DNA from: Bacteroidia bacterium | GTDB lineage: Bacteria; Bacteroidota; Bacteroidia; Flavobacteriales; Flavobacteriaceae | Direction of reading: 5' to 3' | NCBI GenBank assembly: GCA_030427985.1 | Contig: JAUIBH010000029.1 | Span: forward strand, 1-39,183 | DNA: 39,183 bases | Shown: one piece after another, positions 1 to 6,507 of the stretch | Layout: each line of letters opens with the position of its first letter | Position numbering within the stretch: the first letter of the stretch is position 1 | Notes under the pieces: generated by a model | Told to the model about the DNA's origin: nothing | The model's database searches: none | What the model saw: only the letters and a program-made list of their open reading frames with translations | Program-made: the position numbers and the translations under genes

Positions 1-246
1 ACCAGAAAAAAGGAAGGTTAAATCTTCCTTTTCCATTAAAGTCTCCAAATTGGATTTCTGTAGTTGAAAGTCACCATCCAAAACAGTGTCCAATTCAGCA
101 ATGATGTATTGATACGTTGCTTTTCCAGAATAGGGGCCAACTTGTAGAGGACCTTCATACGTTTTCTGTTCCTGGCCATGGGATAGGAGTGGCAGTATAA
201 GAAAAAACAATTGTGGAAAGAGCCATTTTTTAGAGGGCTGATTCAT
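1..246 (-). CDS. Exported protein of unknown function, N-terminal part only
   Basis: The gene runs off the left edge, so only its first 82 codons are visible. It starts at the ATG at 244-246. Residues 1-24 form a signal peptide (charged MNQPSKK, then a hydrophobic run ending LLSHG), which predicts export to the periplasm or surface. The mature part begins with a Tyr/Gly-rich stretch (YEGPLQVGPYSGKATYQY) that faintly recalls MORN/YwqK-type repeat proteins, but too little is present to assign a family. No clear promoter was found in the roughly 200 bp between it and the YdeI-like gene. Confidence 0.75.
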   Translation of the reverse strand, partial: MNQPSKKWLFPQLFFLILPLLSHGQEQKTYEGPLQVGPYSGKATYQYIIAELDTVLDGDFQLQKSNLETLMEKEDLTFLFSG

Positions 247-446
247 GTGGAATTTTTAGGTTAGCCGATAGTCTGTTTAAATTACGAACAGAATGCCCCT
301 TCTGGACTATTCAACTCCACTTTTAATGAATTCCTTTATTTTATCTTAAAAAAATTAGGTGTTTGTCAGATTTTGTGCAGGTATCCAAGAATACTAAAAA
401 CAGTTGTTGTCCTTTCTTGATGGATTTCTGATTTACAACACTTTAC

Positions 447-1076
447 CTATCGCTCATTGTATCCCTTCCCAGCCCTGATTTTGGGAATACACTTTTCAAT
501 ACGGGAAATTCGGGTCTTGGATTGCTTGGCCTGGGAAATATAGAGCATGTAACCGCGTTGGCGACCGGGTGTCAATGCACCAAAGGCTTCTTTAAAATCA
601 GGGTCGTTGTCTAGTTTGGCTTGAAGTTCTTCGGGCACATCGTATTCCGATATGTCTTTCTTTTTTACCTTCAATCCCGCTTTTTCAACCTCAATGGCCT
701 CAAAAACATAATGTTTTAAGATATTCCACTGGTTCGTAATCTGTTTCACATCGGTAAAGCGAGCAAACCGAACGGATTGGGAATTCTCACCAGGTTTTTC
801 CAAAATACCGTGATCATCTTTCAACAACACACCTTTTAGAAAACTAAGGGAACAGTTATCCTTAAAAGCCGCTATCATTACCACATTCTTGCCGTTAAGG
901 GTGTAACAAGGTGAGCCCCATTTTCGCTCTTCCGTAAGTCCACATTGCAACAGCAGTCTCCGCAAAGCCTTGAGCTCTTCTTGCCATGTATGCACTTTAC
1001 ACTCAGGAGTGCCTACCAAGGAACATCGGCCACAACCTTCTGATAGATATTCATCAACTTCGGGATTTGTATTCAT
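447..1076 (-). CDS. YdeI/OmdA family protein (DUF1801 plus YdeI domain)
   Basis: A 209-residue cytosolic protein. Residues about 30-130 resemble the DUF1801 fold (RKWGSPCYTL, then an FKGVLLKDDHGIL stretch). Residues about 160-205 carry the YdeI/OmpD-associated signature (FGALTPGRQRGYMLYISQAK followed by KTRISRIEKCIPKI and GKG). The N-terminus has a CGRC...C.H cysteine/histidine cluster that could bind a metal; that is an inference. The family has been linked to peptide and bacteriocin protection, but its biochemistry is unclear. Its ATG overlaps the stop of the DoxX-like gene by 4 bp (ATGA), making it the last gene of a four-gene operon headed by an ArsR-type regulator. Confidence 0.9.
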   Translation of the reverse strand: MNTNPEVDEYLSEGCGRCSLVGTPECKVHTWQEELKALRRLLLQCGLTEERKWGSPCYTLNGKNVVMIAAFKDNCSLSFLKGVLLKDDHGILEKPGENSQSVRFARFTDVKQITNQWNILKHYVFEAIEVEKAGLKVKKKDISEYDVPEELQAKLDNDPDFKEAFGALTPGRQRGYMLYISQAKQSKTRISRIEKCIPKIRAGKGYNER

Positions 1077-1480
1077 TTGGAGATAATTTGGGTTAGCTTT
1101 CTACTTCTAGGTCTAAAATACCAAGAAATACCGGTCAATAGCAAGAGTAGGGTTGGCCCGAAAAAGTCCACCATACCATCACCCATCGCTAAATGGGAAA
1201 AGAGGGCTCCAATCATGGTAAAGGTAAAACCAGCATAGGCCCATTCCTTCAATAGAGGAAACTTTGGGATTAAAATAGCAATCACTCCCAGAAGTTTCCA
1301 GATACCAATGAGGGACAGGAAATAAACGGGGTACCCCAAATGTTCCATCATCTGAACCTCCTCCTCCATTTTCATCAATTGTACGATTCCTGTTGAAGTC
1401 ATTCCTAAGGCCAGCCATACTGTGGCTATCCAATAGGTAATTTTTCCTGACTTCGTTCTAGACTGATTTTGTTCTGTCAT
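1073..1480 (-). CDS. DoxX-like integral membrane protein
   Basis: A 135-residue protein with four hydrophobic segments at about residues 15-34, 51-70, 80-98 and 104-121, the layout of the DoxX-like family (short four-helix inner-membrane proteins). The segment HLGYPVYFLSLIGIWKLLGV is characteristic. Family members are often placed beside SRPBCC and ArsR genes, as here. The gene lies 12 bp downstream of the SRPBCC gene and overlaps the YdeI-like gene by 4 bp, so it is translated from the same transcript. Its substrate or partner cannot be read from the sequence. Confidence 0.88.
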   Translation of the reverse strand: MTEQNQSRTKSGKITYWIATVWLALGMTSTGIVQLMKMEEEVQMMEHLGYPVYFLSLIGIWKLLGVIAILIPKFPLLKEWAYAGFTFTMIGALFSHLAMGDGMVDFFGPTLLLLLTGISWYFRPRSRKLTQIISK

Positions 1481-1492
1481 GATGTGCTTGTT

Positions 1493-1960
1493 TTACGAAT
1501 TTAAATTTTGCGCCACCTCCTGTAATCGGTCATGGGCCATGTTGATGCCCCATTCAAATGGGAGCTGCAGCATGCGGTCCCTGTCCCCTACAGATTTGAA
1601 CACCATCTGAATACGGAGTTGACTTTTTCCTTCTGAAATGGATTCAAACTCCAAGAATTCCAGTTGCACCGGAAATCCGGAACCCTCCATTTCAAAGGTG
1701 CGGGTGATTTTCACTTCGGGTTCAAATTCATGGATGGTGCCATTAAAGCAATGCTTATTTCCTTTAGGGTCGGTGGTTTCAAATTGATAACTGCCATGTT
1801 TTCGATTATCCAACTTCAGGACCTTGGTCCCCATCCATTGTTCCACAATTTCGGGTTCCACATACGCTTTGAACAATTGACCTACCGGAAGTTCAAATTC
1901 CCGTGTGATAAAAATTTCTTGCGTGCCATCCTCGGCATGCACATTGGTTTTTCGTTCCAT
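1493..1960 (-). CDS. SRPBCC (AHSA1-like) domain protein
   Basis: A 155-residue single-domain protein of the START/Bet v1-like fold, AHSA1 branch. It shows the usual pattern: an opening strand (IFITREFELPVGQLFKAYVE), PEIVEQWMG after the first helices, and a long C-terminal amphipathic helix ending near residue 150. Such proteins have a deep hydrophobic ligand pocket; in bacteria they are commonly encoded directly after an ArsR-type repressor, as here with a 4-bp gap. Role is inferred to be ligand binding or detoxification under control of that repressor. No transmembrane or signal sequence is present. Confidence 0.92.
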   Translation of the reverse strand: MERKTNVHAEDGTQEIFITREFELPVGQLFKAYVEPEIVEQWMGTKVLKLDNRKHGSYQFETTDPKGNKHCFNGTIHEFEPEVKITRTFEMEGSGFPVQLEFLEFESISEGKSQLRIQMVFKSVGDRDRMLQLPFEWGINMAHDRLQEVAQNLNS

Positions 1961-1964
1961 GGTC

Positions 1965-2285
1965 TTAGGATTTTTTTTGATTCTTCATAATAGCTTCCAG
2001 CTTGTTCAACCTATCATCCCATAACTCTCGGAAGGGCTCAATAAAGTCTGCTATCGTTTTAAGCTTGGCAGGATTGAAATGATAATAGATCTCCCTCCCC
2101 TGCTGATCCTGTCGCAATAGTTCACACTCGGTCAATATTTGTATATGCTTGGAAATCGTCTGTCGTGACGAATCAAAATTTCCAGCAATGGCTCCTGGCG
2201 TCATGGCGTTGGCGGCTACCAAGGCAATGATGGCCCTTCTGGTGGGGTCCGCTATTGCCTGAAAAACATCTCTTCTTAATTCCAT
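1965..2285 (-). CDS. ArsR family winged-helix transcriptional regulator
   Basis: A 106-residue winged-helix protein beginning [20 protein letters not shown], the canonical start of SRPBCC-associated ArsR regulators. The recognition helix region is [19 protein letters not shown] and the wing is [10 protein letters not shown] chose the ATG at 2283-2285 rather than one 33 bp upstream, because the longer version would translate through the promoter and operator. The usual metal-binding cysteines of ArsR/SmtB sensors are absent, so it probably senses something other than metal. It is the first gene of the operon with the SRPBCC, DoxX-like and YdeI-like genes and is likely autoregulated. Confidence 0.92.
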   Translation of the reverse strand: MELRRDVFQAIADPTRRAIIALVAANAMTPGAIAGNFDSSRQTISKHIQILTECELLRQDQQGREIYYHFNPAKLKTIADFIEPFRELWDDRLNKLEAIMKNQKKS

Positions 2286-2330
2286 TGTGCAGCTATTTGA
2301 CTGCAAATATATGTGCAACCATTTAACTGC
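2286..2330 (-). promoter_or_regulatory. Two tandem operator copies for the ArsR operon
   Basis: Two near-identical 19-bp sequences lie at 2286-2304 (TGTGCAGCTATTTGACTGC on the plus strand) and 2312-2330 (TGTGCAACCATTTAACTGC), exactly 26 bp apart. Each is itself a partial inverted repeat (GCAG/CTGC-like arms). The first touches the start codon and overlaps the -7 element; the second fills the promoter spacer. A repressor bound here would block transcription. That the ArsR protein is the binder is inference from position. Confidence 0.7.
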
Positions 2331-2334
2331 GCAA
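2304..2334 (-). promoter_or_regulatory. Promoter of the ArsR-SRPBCC-DoxX-YdeI operon
   Basis: On the minus strand a -7 element TATATTTG (2304-2311), a perfect match to the Bacteroidota consensus TAnnTTTG, is preceded by a -33 TTG (2332-2334) with a 20-bp spacer. The predicted transcript starts only a few bases to about 15 bases before the ATG, giving a very short leader. Confidence 0.75.
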
Positions 2335-2368
2335 AAATTATTGAAAAAATCTCAAGATTGCTTAAGTA

Positions 2369-3250
2369 TCAAGCCATCGCCCTTGCAAAGCCTACAGTGT
2401 CTCGGTAGACCTTGGGAGAAATATCGGCATTGTTCTTAAAAAAGCGACTGAAATAATGTTCATCATCATACCCTAAATCAAAAGCAATTTCCTTCACGGA
2501 TTTGTTGGTGAGGTACAGCTCCCGTTTGGCTTCAATAATGATACGATCCGAAATGAGGTTGGTCATGGTTTTGTTGAAATGGTTCTTGGTGATCTTGGCC
2601 AGTGCCTTTGGGCTAATGTTCAACAAATCAGCATACTCCCCTGCCGAATGTTTGCTTTTAAAGTGGGTTTCGATGAGGTCTTTTAAATTCTGGATGATGA
2701 ACGGCTCTTTTTCATCCGGGGTGTCCTTGAGGGACTCGGGTTGCTGTTTCACCTTGGCACGAGATGCCGTAATCAGGAATATTTTCAAGTAGGACACCAA
2801 CAATTCGTATTGGGCCAAATCTGCTTTTTGCACTTCGGTGCGCATCTGCGAAAGCACCATTTCAAAATTGCTTTGGATGGTATCATCCACACAAAAATAC
2901 GGTGGACTGTAGATGTTGTTGAACAGTACCCCGTTACAGGCCACCTGTTCTTGGTGTTTGTGGATGCAGAAAAAATCAGGGTGAAAATTCAACACCACAC
3001 CCTCAATTTTTTCCTTTTCAATAAGACTAAAGGGCTGATAGGGCGTTAGGGCAAACAGCGTATCCGCCATAAAATCAAACTCTGCGAAATCTATCTTGGC
3101 GGTGCCACTCCCCTGCTTTATCCATATCAAGGAATAGTGATTGAGTCGTTGTAGGGAACAAAACTGGCAATCGTGCTCAAAATTGGAGAGTTTAAAGGCA
3201 AGGTTTCCGGTCTGTTCGTTGATGAGTGTGTTGGTGTTGAAAATATCCAT
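2369..3250 (-). CDS. AraC family transcriptional regulator
   Basis: A 293-residue regulator. The N-terminal half (about 1-170) is a cupin-like sensory domain (LIWIKQGSGTAKIDFAEFDF, TPYQPFSL). The C-terminal 95 residues carry the two AraC helix-turn-helix motifs: SAGEYADLLNISPKALAKIT and VKEIAFDLGYDDEHYFSRFF, followed by SPKVYRD. It is 12 bp downstream of the DUF1348 gene on the same strand and ends a run of five minus-strand genes. Two promoters in that run carry paired 21-bp-spaced boxes of the kind AraC proteins bind, so it is the obvious candidate regulator; binding is inferred. The effector is unknown. Confidence 0.95.
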   Translation of the reverse strand: MDIFNTNTLINEQTGNLAFKLSNFEHDCQFCSLQRLNHYSLIWIKQGSGTAKIDFAEFDFMADTLFALTPYQPFSLIEKEKIEGVVLNFHPDFFCIHKHQEQVACNGVLFNNIYSPPYFCVDDTIQSNFEMVLSQMRTEVQKADLAQYELLVSYLKIFLITASRAKVKQQPESLKDTPDEKEPFIIQNLKDLIETHFKSKHSAGEYADLLNISPKALAKITKNHFNKTMTNLISDRIIIEAKRELYLTNKSVKEIAFDLGYDDEHYFSRFFKNNADISPKVYRDTVGFARAMA

Positions 3251-3262
3251 GGTGAAGGTTGT

Positions 3263-3679
3263 TTAAAAGCGTCGTTCGGTTTCGGTGATCGGCAGGTCGT
3301 TGATACTGGCGTAGCGTTTCTGCATTAGCCCATGTTCGTTGAACTCCCAATTCTCGTTTCCATACGCGCGAAACCACACTCCTTCAGCATTTTGGTATTC
3401 GTATTCAAAACGAACTGCTATTCTATTGTCGGTGAAAGCCCAAAGTTCTTTCTTCAACTTGTAATTTTTTTCTTTTTTCCATTTGTCACTCAAAAAAGCG
3501 ACGACTTCTTCGCGCCCATTCACAAATTGGGAGCGGTTGCGCCATTCGGTGTCCACCGTATAGGCCTTTGACACTTTTTCAGGATCTTGGCTGTTCCAGG
3601 CATCCTCGGCCAACTGTACTTTTTCTCTAGCGGTTTCCTCAGTAAAGGGAGGTAACGGAAACTTTTTTTCTATTGCCAT
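3263..3679 (-). CDS. DUF1348 / NTF2-like family protein
   Basis: A 138-residue SnoaL/NTF2-like protein of the DUF1348 type. Seen in the sequence are [34 protein letters not shown], the TEWRNRSQF strand, and [20 protein letters not shown] near the end; these are the typical family blocks. It is cytosolic, with no signal peptide. The family adopts a cone-shaped pocket fold; the activity is not established. It begins 18 bp after the terminator that follows the YHS gene and precedes the AraC gene by 12 bp, so the two are probably co-transcribed, either by read-through or from a weak promoter I could not identify. Confidence 0.92.
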   Translation of the reverse strand: MAIEKKFPLPPFTEETAREKVQLAEDAWNSQDPEKVSKAYTVDTEWRNRSQFVNGREEVVAFLSDKWKKEKNYKLKKELWAFTDNRIAVRFEYEYQNAEGVWFRAYGNENWEFNEHGLMQKRYASINDLPITETERRF

Positions 3680-3696
3680 TGTATGTGTTTTTAAAA

Positions 3697-3732
3697 TGAA
3701 AAAAGGGCAAGTTGCTATTGCAGCTTGCCCTT
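3697..3732 (-). terminator. Rho-independent terminator after the YHS gene
   Basis: Read on the minus strand, AAGGGCAAG (3724-3732) pairs with CTTGCCCTT (3703-3711). The stem extends inward by four more pairs to a 4-base loop at 3716-3719 and is followed by a six-T run. It ends the CMD-YHS transcript eight bases after the YHS stop codon. Confidence 0.88.
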
Positions 3733-3739
3733 AGGAGCA

Positions 3740-4207
3740 TTATTTACTGTTCTTAACTTTTGGCCAATGGGTGTGGGCCGCTTGCTTCAACTCGGAAGTA
3801 CGGGCACTCCAATCGGGGAAGGTGTTAAAAGGCTCCCCATTGAAATCGCCATTGAAAAACAGATAGAGTTTGCCGTCAATCACATCAAAGGTTTCTGGGT
3901 TGATGGGAAATTTGGCTTGTTTTTCACCAACACCCCAAGCGCAATACCCACCAAATTGGGGTACGTACATACTGGGCGATTGGGTAAAGGTGGCCTTGTT
4001 CGCCTTGCTGGCAAAGTAATAGGTTACCCCATCGTGCTTGGCGGCATAGGTTTTGTTACCTTGTTTTGCCTCGCCAGAGAAATAGGATACAACATCATAC
4101 CCGCCAATGGCTACGCCATCCTTGCTTACGGGATCAACTTGGGATTGTGCGGCAATTCCCCAAACCAGGGCCATTGCCAAAAGAACTACTTGTTTCATTG
4201 TTTTCAT
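3740..4207 (-). CDS. Exported YHS domain protein
   Basis: A 155-residue protein with an N-terminal signal peptide (KQVVLLAMALVWGIAAQSQ). The mature domain has the YHS family pattern: GGYDVVSYFSGEAKQGNKTY, then YYFASKANKATF, and YVPQFGGYCAWGV. YHS domains are small cysteine-containing modules thought to bind metal; this copy keeps a single Cys in GGYCAWG. It lies 28 bp downstream of the CMD-like gene and is followed by a strong terminator, so the two form one transcript driven by the promoter at 4817-4874. The exported location implies a periplasmic role, perhaps metal or redox related; that part is inference. Confidence 0.93.
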   Translation of the reverse strand: MKTMKQVVLLAMALVWGIAAQSQVDPVSKDGVAIGGYDVVSYFSGEAKQGNKTYAAKHDGVTYYFASKANKATFTQSPSMYVPQFGGYCAWGVGEKQAKFPINPETFDVIDGKLYLFFNGDFNGEPFNTFPDWSARTSELKQAAHTHWPKVKNSK

Positions 4208-4235
4208 GATTTTGGATTATATATGTGATTATGGA

Positions 4236-4781
4236 TTACACAGTTTCTGCTTCCACCACCGGAAAATCAATATCGGTGTTGGCTGTGTTGTTGAAATAGT
4301 TGGTGAATACGTTCAAGGCCACATGTGCCACAATTTCGCCCACTTCGCCATCGGTGTAGCCGGCGGCTTTTACGGTTTCAACATCACCGGAATCTACCCT
4401 TCCTCGTTTTTCCACCAAGGTTTGTGCAAAATGGAGTGCAGCAGCCACTTTTGGGTCTTTGTTTCTCCCTTCGCGGGCCATGTGCAGGGTATCAGTATCA
4501 ATGAGAACCAATTTTTCCCCGATAAAGGAATGGGCGGACAAACAGTAATTGCAGGTGTTGGCTTCGGCTACGGCCAAGGCGATGAGTTCGCCCAATCGAC
4601 CACCCAAGGAACCTTTGCTCAAGGCGTCGCTTAGGTTGAGGTACCCTTGCAATACCGCTGGGGAATTCCCCATGGTGCGCATCATGTTGGGAACCATTCC
4701 CAATTTGCTTTGGATGCCGTTGAACAATTCTTTGGATTGCCCCGTGGCGTCCTTTGGATCTAATGCTTGTAAACGTGTCAT
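4236..4781 (-). CDS. Carboxymuconolactone decarboxylase / AhpD-like protein
   Basis: A 181-residue AhpD-fold protein. Residues 70-85 contain the active-site motif VAEANTCNYCLSAHS, with the redox CxxC (C77, C80) and H84 in the arrangement of peroxidase-type members. The helix GEIVAHVALNVFTNYFNNTA near the C-terminus is also typical. I set the start at the ATG at 4779-4781 (MTRLQALDP); the open frame continues 58 codons upstream, but that part runs through the promoter and a terminator. It is the first gene of a two-gene transcript with the YHS protein. The likely role is peroxide or electrophile reduction with an unidentified thiol partner. Confidence 0.93.
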   Translation of the reverse strand: MTRLQALDPKDATGQSKELFNGIQSKLGMVPNMMRTMGNSPAVLQGYLNLSDALSKGSLGGRLGELIALAVAEANTCNYCLSAHSFIGEKLVLIDTDTLHMAREGRNKDPKVAAALHFAQTLVEKRGRVDSGDVETVKAAGYTDGEVGEIVAHVALNVFTNYFNNTANTDIDFPVVEAETV

Positions 4782-4816
4782 AGTCTTGTCTTTTTTGTTA
4801 TGAATTATTATTGGCA

Positions 4817-4874
4817 CAAAGTTGCAGCACGGGCCCTTGGAATAAAATGGACAAACTTCACCTCCTCTTGGACA
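4817..4874 (-). promoter_or_regulatory. CMD-YHS promoter with paired AraC-type boxes
   Basis: On the minus strand the -7 element is CAACTTTG (4817-4824). Upstream lie two copies of the core TGGAC (read on the plus strand) at 4848-4852 and 4869-4873, offset by 21 bp, the outer one followed by a TTTTCCCG block. The same elements with identical spacing occur upstream of the isochorismatase-like gene. The inner box occupies the -33 region, the position expected for a class II activator site. Confidence 0.7.
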
Positions 4875-4899
4875 TTTTTCCCGAAATGTCACTTTTCTG

Positions 4900-4931
4900 A
4901 AAAAACAAAGGGCCAAACTCTCGTTTGACCC
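4900..4931 (-). terminator. Rho-independent terminator after the isochorismatase-like gene
   Basis: On the minus strand GGGTCAAAC (4923-4931) pairs with GTTTGGCCC (4910-4918), including one U-G pair, around a GAGA tetraloop, and is followed by TTTGTTTTTT. It separates the isochorismatase-like transcript from the CMD promoter just downstream. Confidence 0.85.
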
Positions 4932-4977
4932 CTCGTCCTTCAACCGCACCATCACACTTCTCGTTAAACACTGTCTT

Positions 4978-5709
4978 TTAGTTCTTGTGCATGTTAAGCT
5001 CGCTTACCAATTCTTGGGTGGTAAAGACTTTGCTTGAAATCATTTTGTAGTTGGTCTGGGCAGCTTGGTCGCCATCCAATCCGGGAAGTTTGGCCGAAGC
5101 AGTGGCATCGCCCACCACAGCAACCTCAAAACCGTTCTCCACCAATTCCCTCATGTGCGATTCGGCACACAGGTTACCGGACATCCCGGCCAAGATAACC
5201 TTGTCAATTTTTTGTTTACGCAGTTGCAGGGCCAAGTCGTTGCTTTCCGAACCAAACACCTTGTGTGGGCTGGTCACTACTACCCTATCCTTATTGATGT
5301 ACTTTTTGTAGCGGGGCAACCAGTCGGCGCCTGAGCCTTCAAAATCTTTAACGTTCAATTGGTCCCCACGATCGAACATGGTAATGTTGTGCATGAGTTT
5401 CTCCAAGGTCCCCTCAAACTTCCAAACATGGTCGTGCTCGTAGTAGTAGTGGGGCGATACAAAAACGGGAATGTTGTGTTCCTCGGCCAATTTAAAAAGC
5501 GTTTCCAGGTTTTCAATGGTGTTGTTCTCCTGTACGCTCTGGCCTACGGCACCCCAAGCCACCCCGTCGGGGCTGAGAAAGTCGTTCTGTGGGTCTGTGA
5601 TTACGATGGCGGTATGCTCATCTATGGTAAAACCCGGTTCTGGTAATTGGGCAAAAACGCCCATGATTCCTGTTGTAAAAATTACGAATGTGCTAATTAA
5701 ATTTTTCAT
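4978..5709 (-). CDS. Exported isochorismatase-like cysteine hydrolase
   Basis: A 243-residue protein with a signal peptide (residues 1-20, ending GVFA). The mature part is an isochorismatase-fold hydrolase whose catalytic triad is visible: D39 in ITDPQNDF, K150 in TSPHKVFGSES and C181 in AGMSGNLCAES. The cis-peptide region before the nucleophile (ILAGMSGN) is also as expected. Members hydrolyse amides or vinyl ethers; the substrate here cannot be inferred, and the periplasmic location is less common for the family. The gene forms its own transcript, between the AraC-type promoter at 5749-5806 and the terminator at 4900-4931. Confidence 0.93.
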   Translation of the reverse strand: MKNLISTFVIFTTGIMGVFAQLPEPGFTIDEHTAIVITDPQNDFLSPDGVAWGAVGQSVQENNTIENLETLFKLAEEHNIPVFVSPHYYYEHDHVWKFEGTLEKLMHNITMFDRGDQLNVKDFEGSGADWLPRYKKYINKDRVVVTSPHKVFGSESNDLALQLRKQKIDKVILAGMSGNLCAESHMRELVENGFEVAVVGDATASAKLPGLDGDQAAQTNYKMISSKVFTTQELVSELNMHKN

Positions 5710-5748
5710 AGTGTTGTACTTAAAAATGTTATACTAAATTTGATGGTA

Positions 5749-5806
5749 CAAAGTTGAAGCGATCCACAACCTCAAAAAATGGACGAAGTACGCCACTAAC
5801 TGGACA
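5749..5806 (-). promoter_or_regulatory. Isochorismatase-like promoter with paired AraC-type boxes
   Basis: The -7 element CAACTTTG (5749-5756, minus strand) is followed upstream by TGGAC cores at 5780-5784 and 5801-5805, 21 bp apart, and a TTTTCCCG block. Box-to-box and box-to--7 distances match those at 4817-4874 base for base, although the spacer sequences differ. Confidence 0.7.
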
Positions 5807-5869
5807 ATTTTCCCGTGGCGACTTGGCCCATAGAAACAGCGCGTTTCTTAACCAGAAAATTTTGAGATT

Positions 5870-6490
5870 ATGAACGTACGGCTTACCCAAGAACAAAAGA
5901 TCAAAGTGCTCAACGCCAGAGACATTTATACCATTATGCAGCAAATACTGCTGCGCGAAAACAAGATTCGCCGCAACCAAGAGCATTTTTGGGTGGTGGG
6001 GCTCAACAACGAGAACAAGATCTTGTTTGTGGAACTCATTGCCCTTGGCGCGCACAACCGGGTAAACGCAGACCCGCCCGATGTGTTTAGAATGGCCATC
6101 TACAAACTGGCCAGCAAGCTGATCTTGGTGCACAACCACCCCAGTGGCAACCACGAGGTGACGGATGCCGATATTCTCTTTACCGACCATATGCTGAAAG
6201 CCGGGAAATTTTTACGGATTGATGTACTGGACCATTTGGTGATCACCGAGACGGACTACACCAGTTTTGAAAACGAGGGTGTGATGGACGAACTGCGGAA
6301 AAGTGGACTGTTTGAGATCGTGGGGCCCGAAAAGCAGGAATTGGAAGCCTTTAAACTGGAAACGGAACGGAAACGGGTTAAAAAAGAGGAGCTACTGAAA
6401 GTAGCTAAAAGGATGAAGGGTGAAGGGATAACCGATGAGGTTATCAAAAAAGTAACTGGGTTGAGTTTAAAGGTGATTGGGGGGTTGTGA
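5870..6490 (+). CDS. RadC-like JAB (MPN+) domain protein
   Basis: A 206-residue protein with a JAB/MPN+ metalloprotease-like domain. The zinc-site motif is HNHPSGNHEVTDAD, preceded by a strand with an acidic residue (LFVELIALG). This is the RadC catalytic block, but the N-terminal helix-hairpin-helix of full-length RadC is replaced by only about 30 residues. The C-terminal 55 residues are charged and end in a helix-rich motif (LLKVAKRMKGEGITDEVIKK) like tails seen on mobile-element-associated proteins. RadC-like JAB proteins are frequent beside mobile or defence DNA; here the gene abuts the AT-rich GHKL island convergently. Biochemical function is not established for this group. Confidence 0.88.
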   Translation: MNVRLTQEQKIKVLNARDIYTIMQQILLRENKIRRNQEHFWVVGLNNENKILFVELIALGAHNRVNADPPDVFRMAIYKLASKLILVHNHPSGNHEVTDADILFTDHMLKAGKFLRIDVLDHLVITETDYTSFENEGVMDELRKSGLFEIVGPEKQELEAFKLETERKRVKKEELLKVAKRMKGEGITDEVIKKVTGLSLKVIGGL

Positions 6491-6507
6491 TTATCTTATG
6501 ATTTCTA

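Noticed and set aside
3725..4228. Long plus-strand open frames opposite the YHS and CMD-like genes
   Set aside because: They lie wholly antisense to genes with clear family motifs and have no protein-like features.
4782..4955. Upstream extension of the CMD-like gene by 58 codons
   Set aside because: It would translate through the AraC-type promoter and the preceding terminator, and lacks any resemblance to the family.
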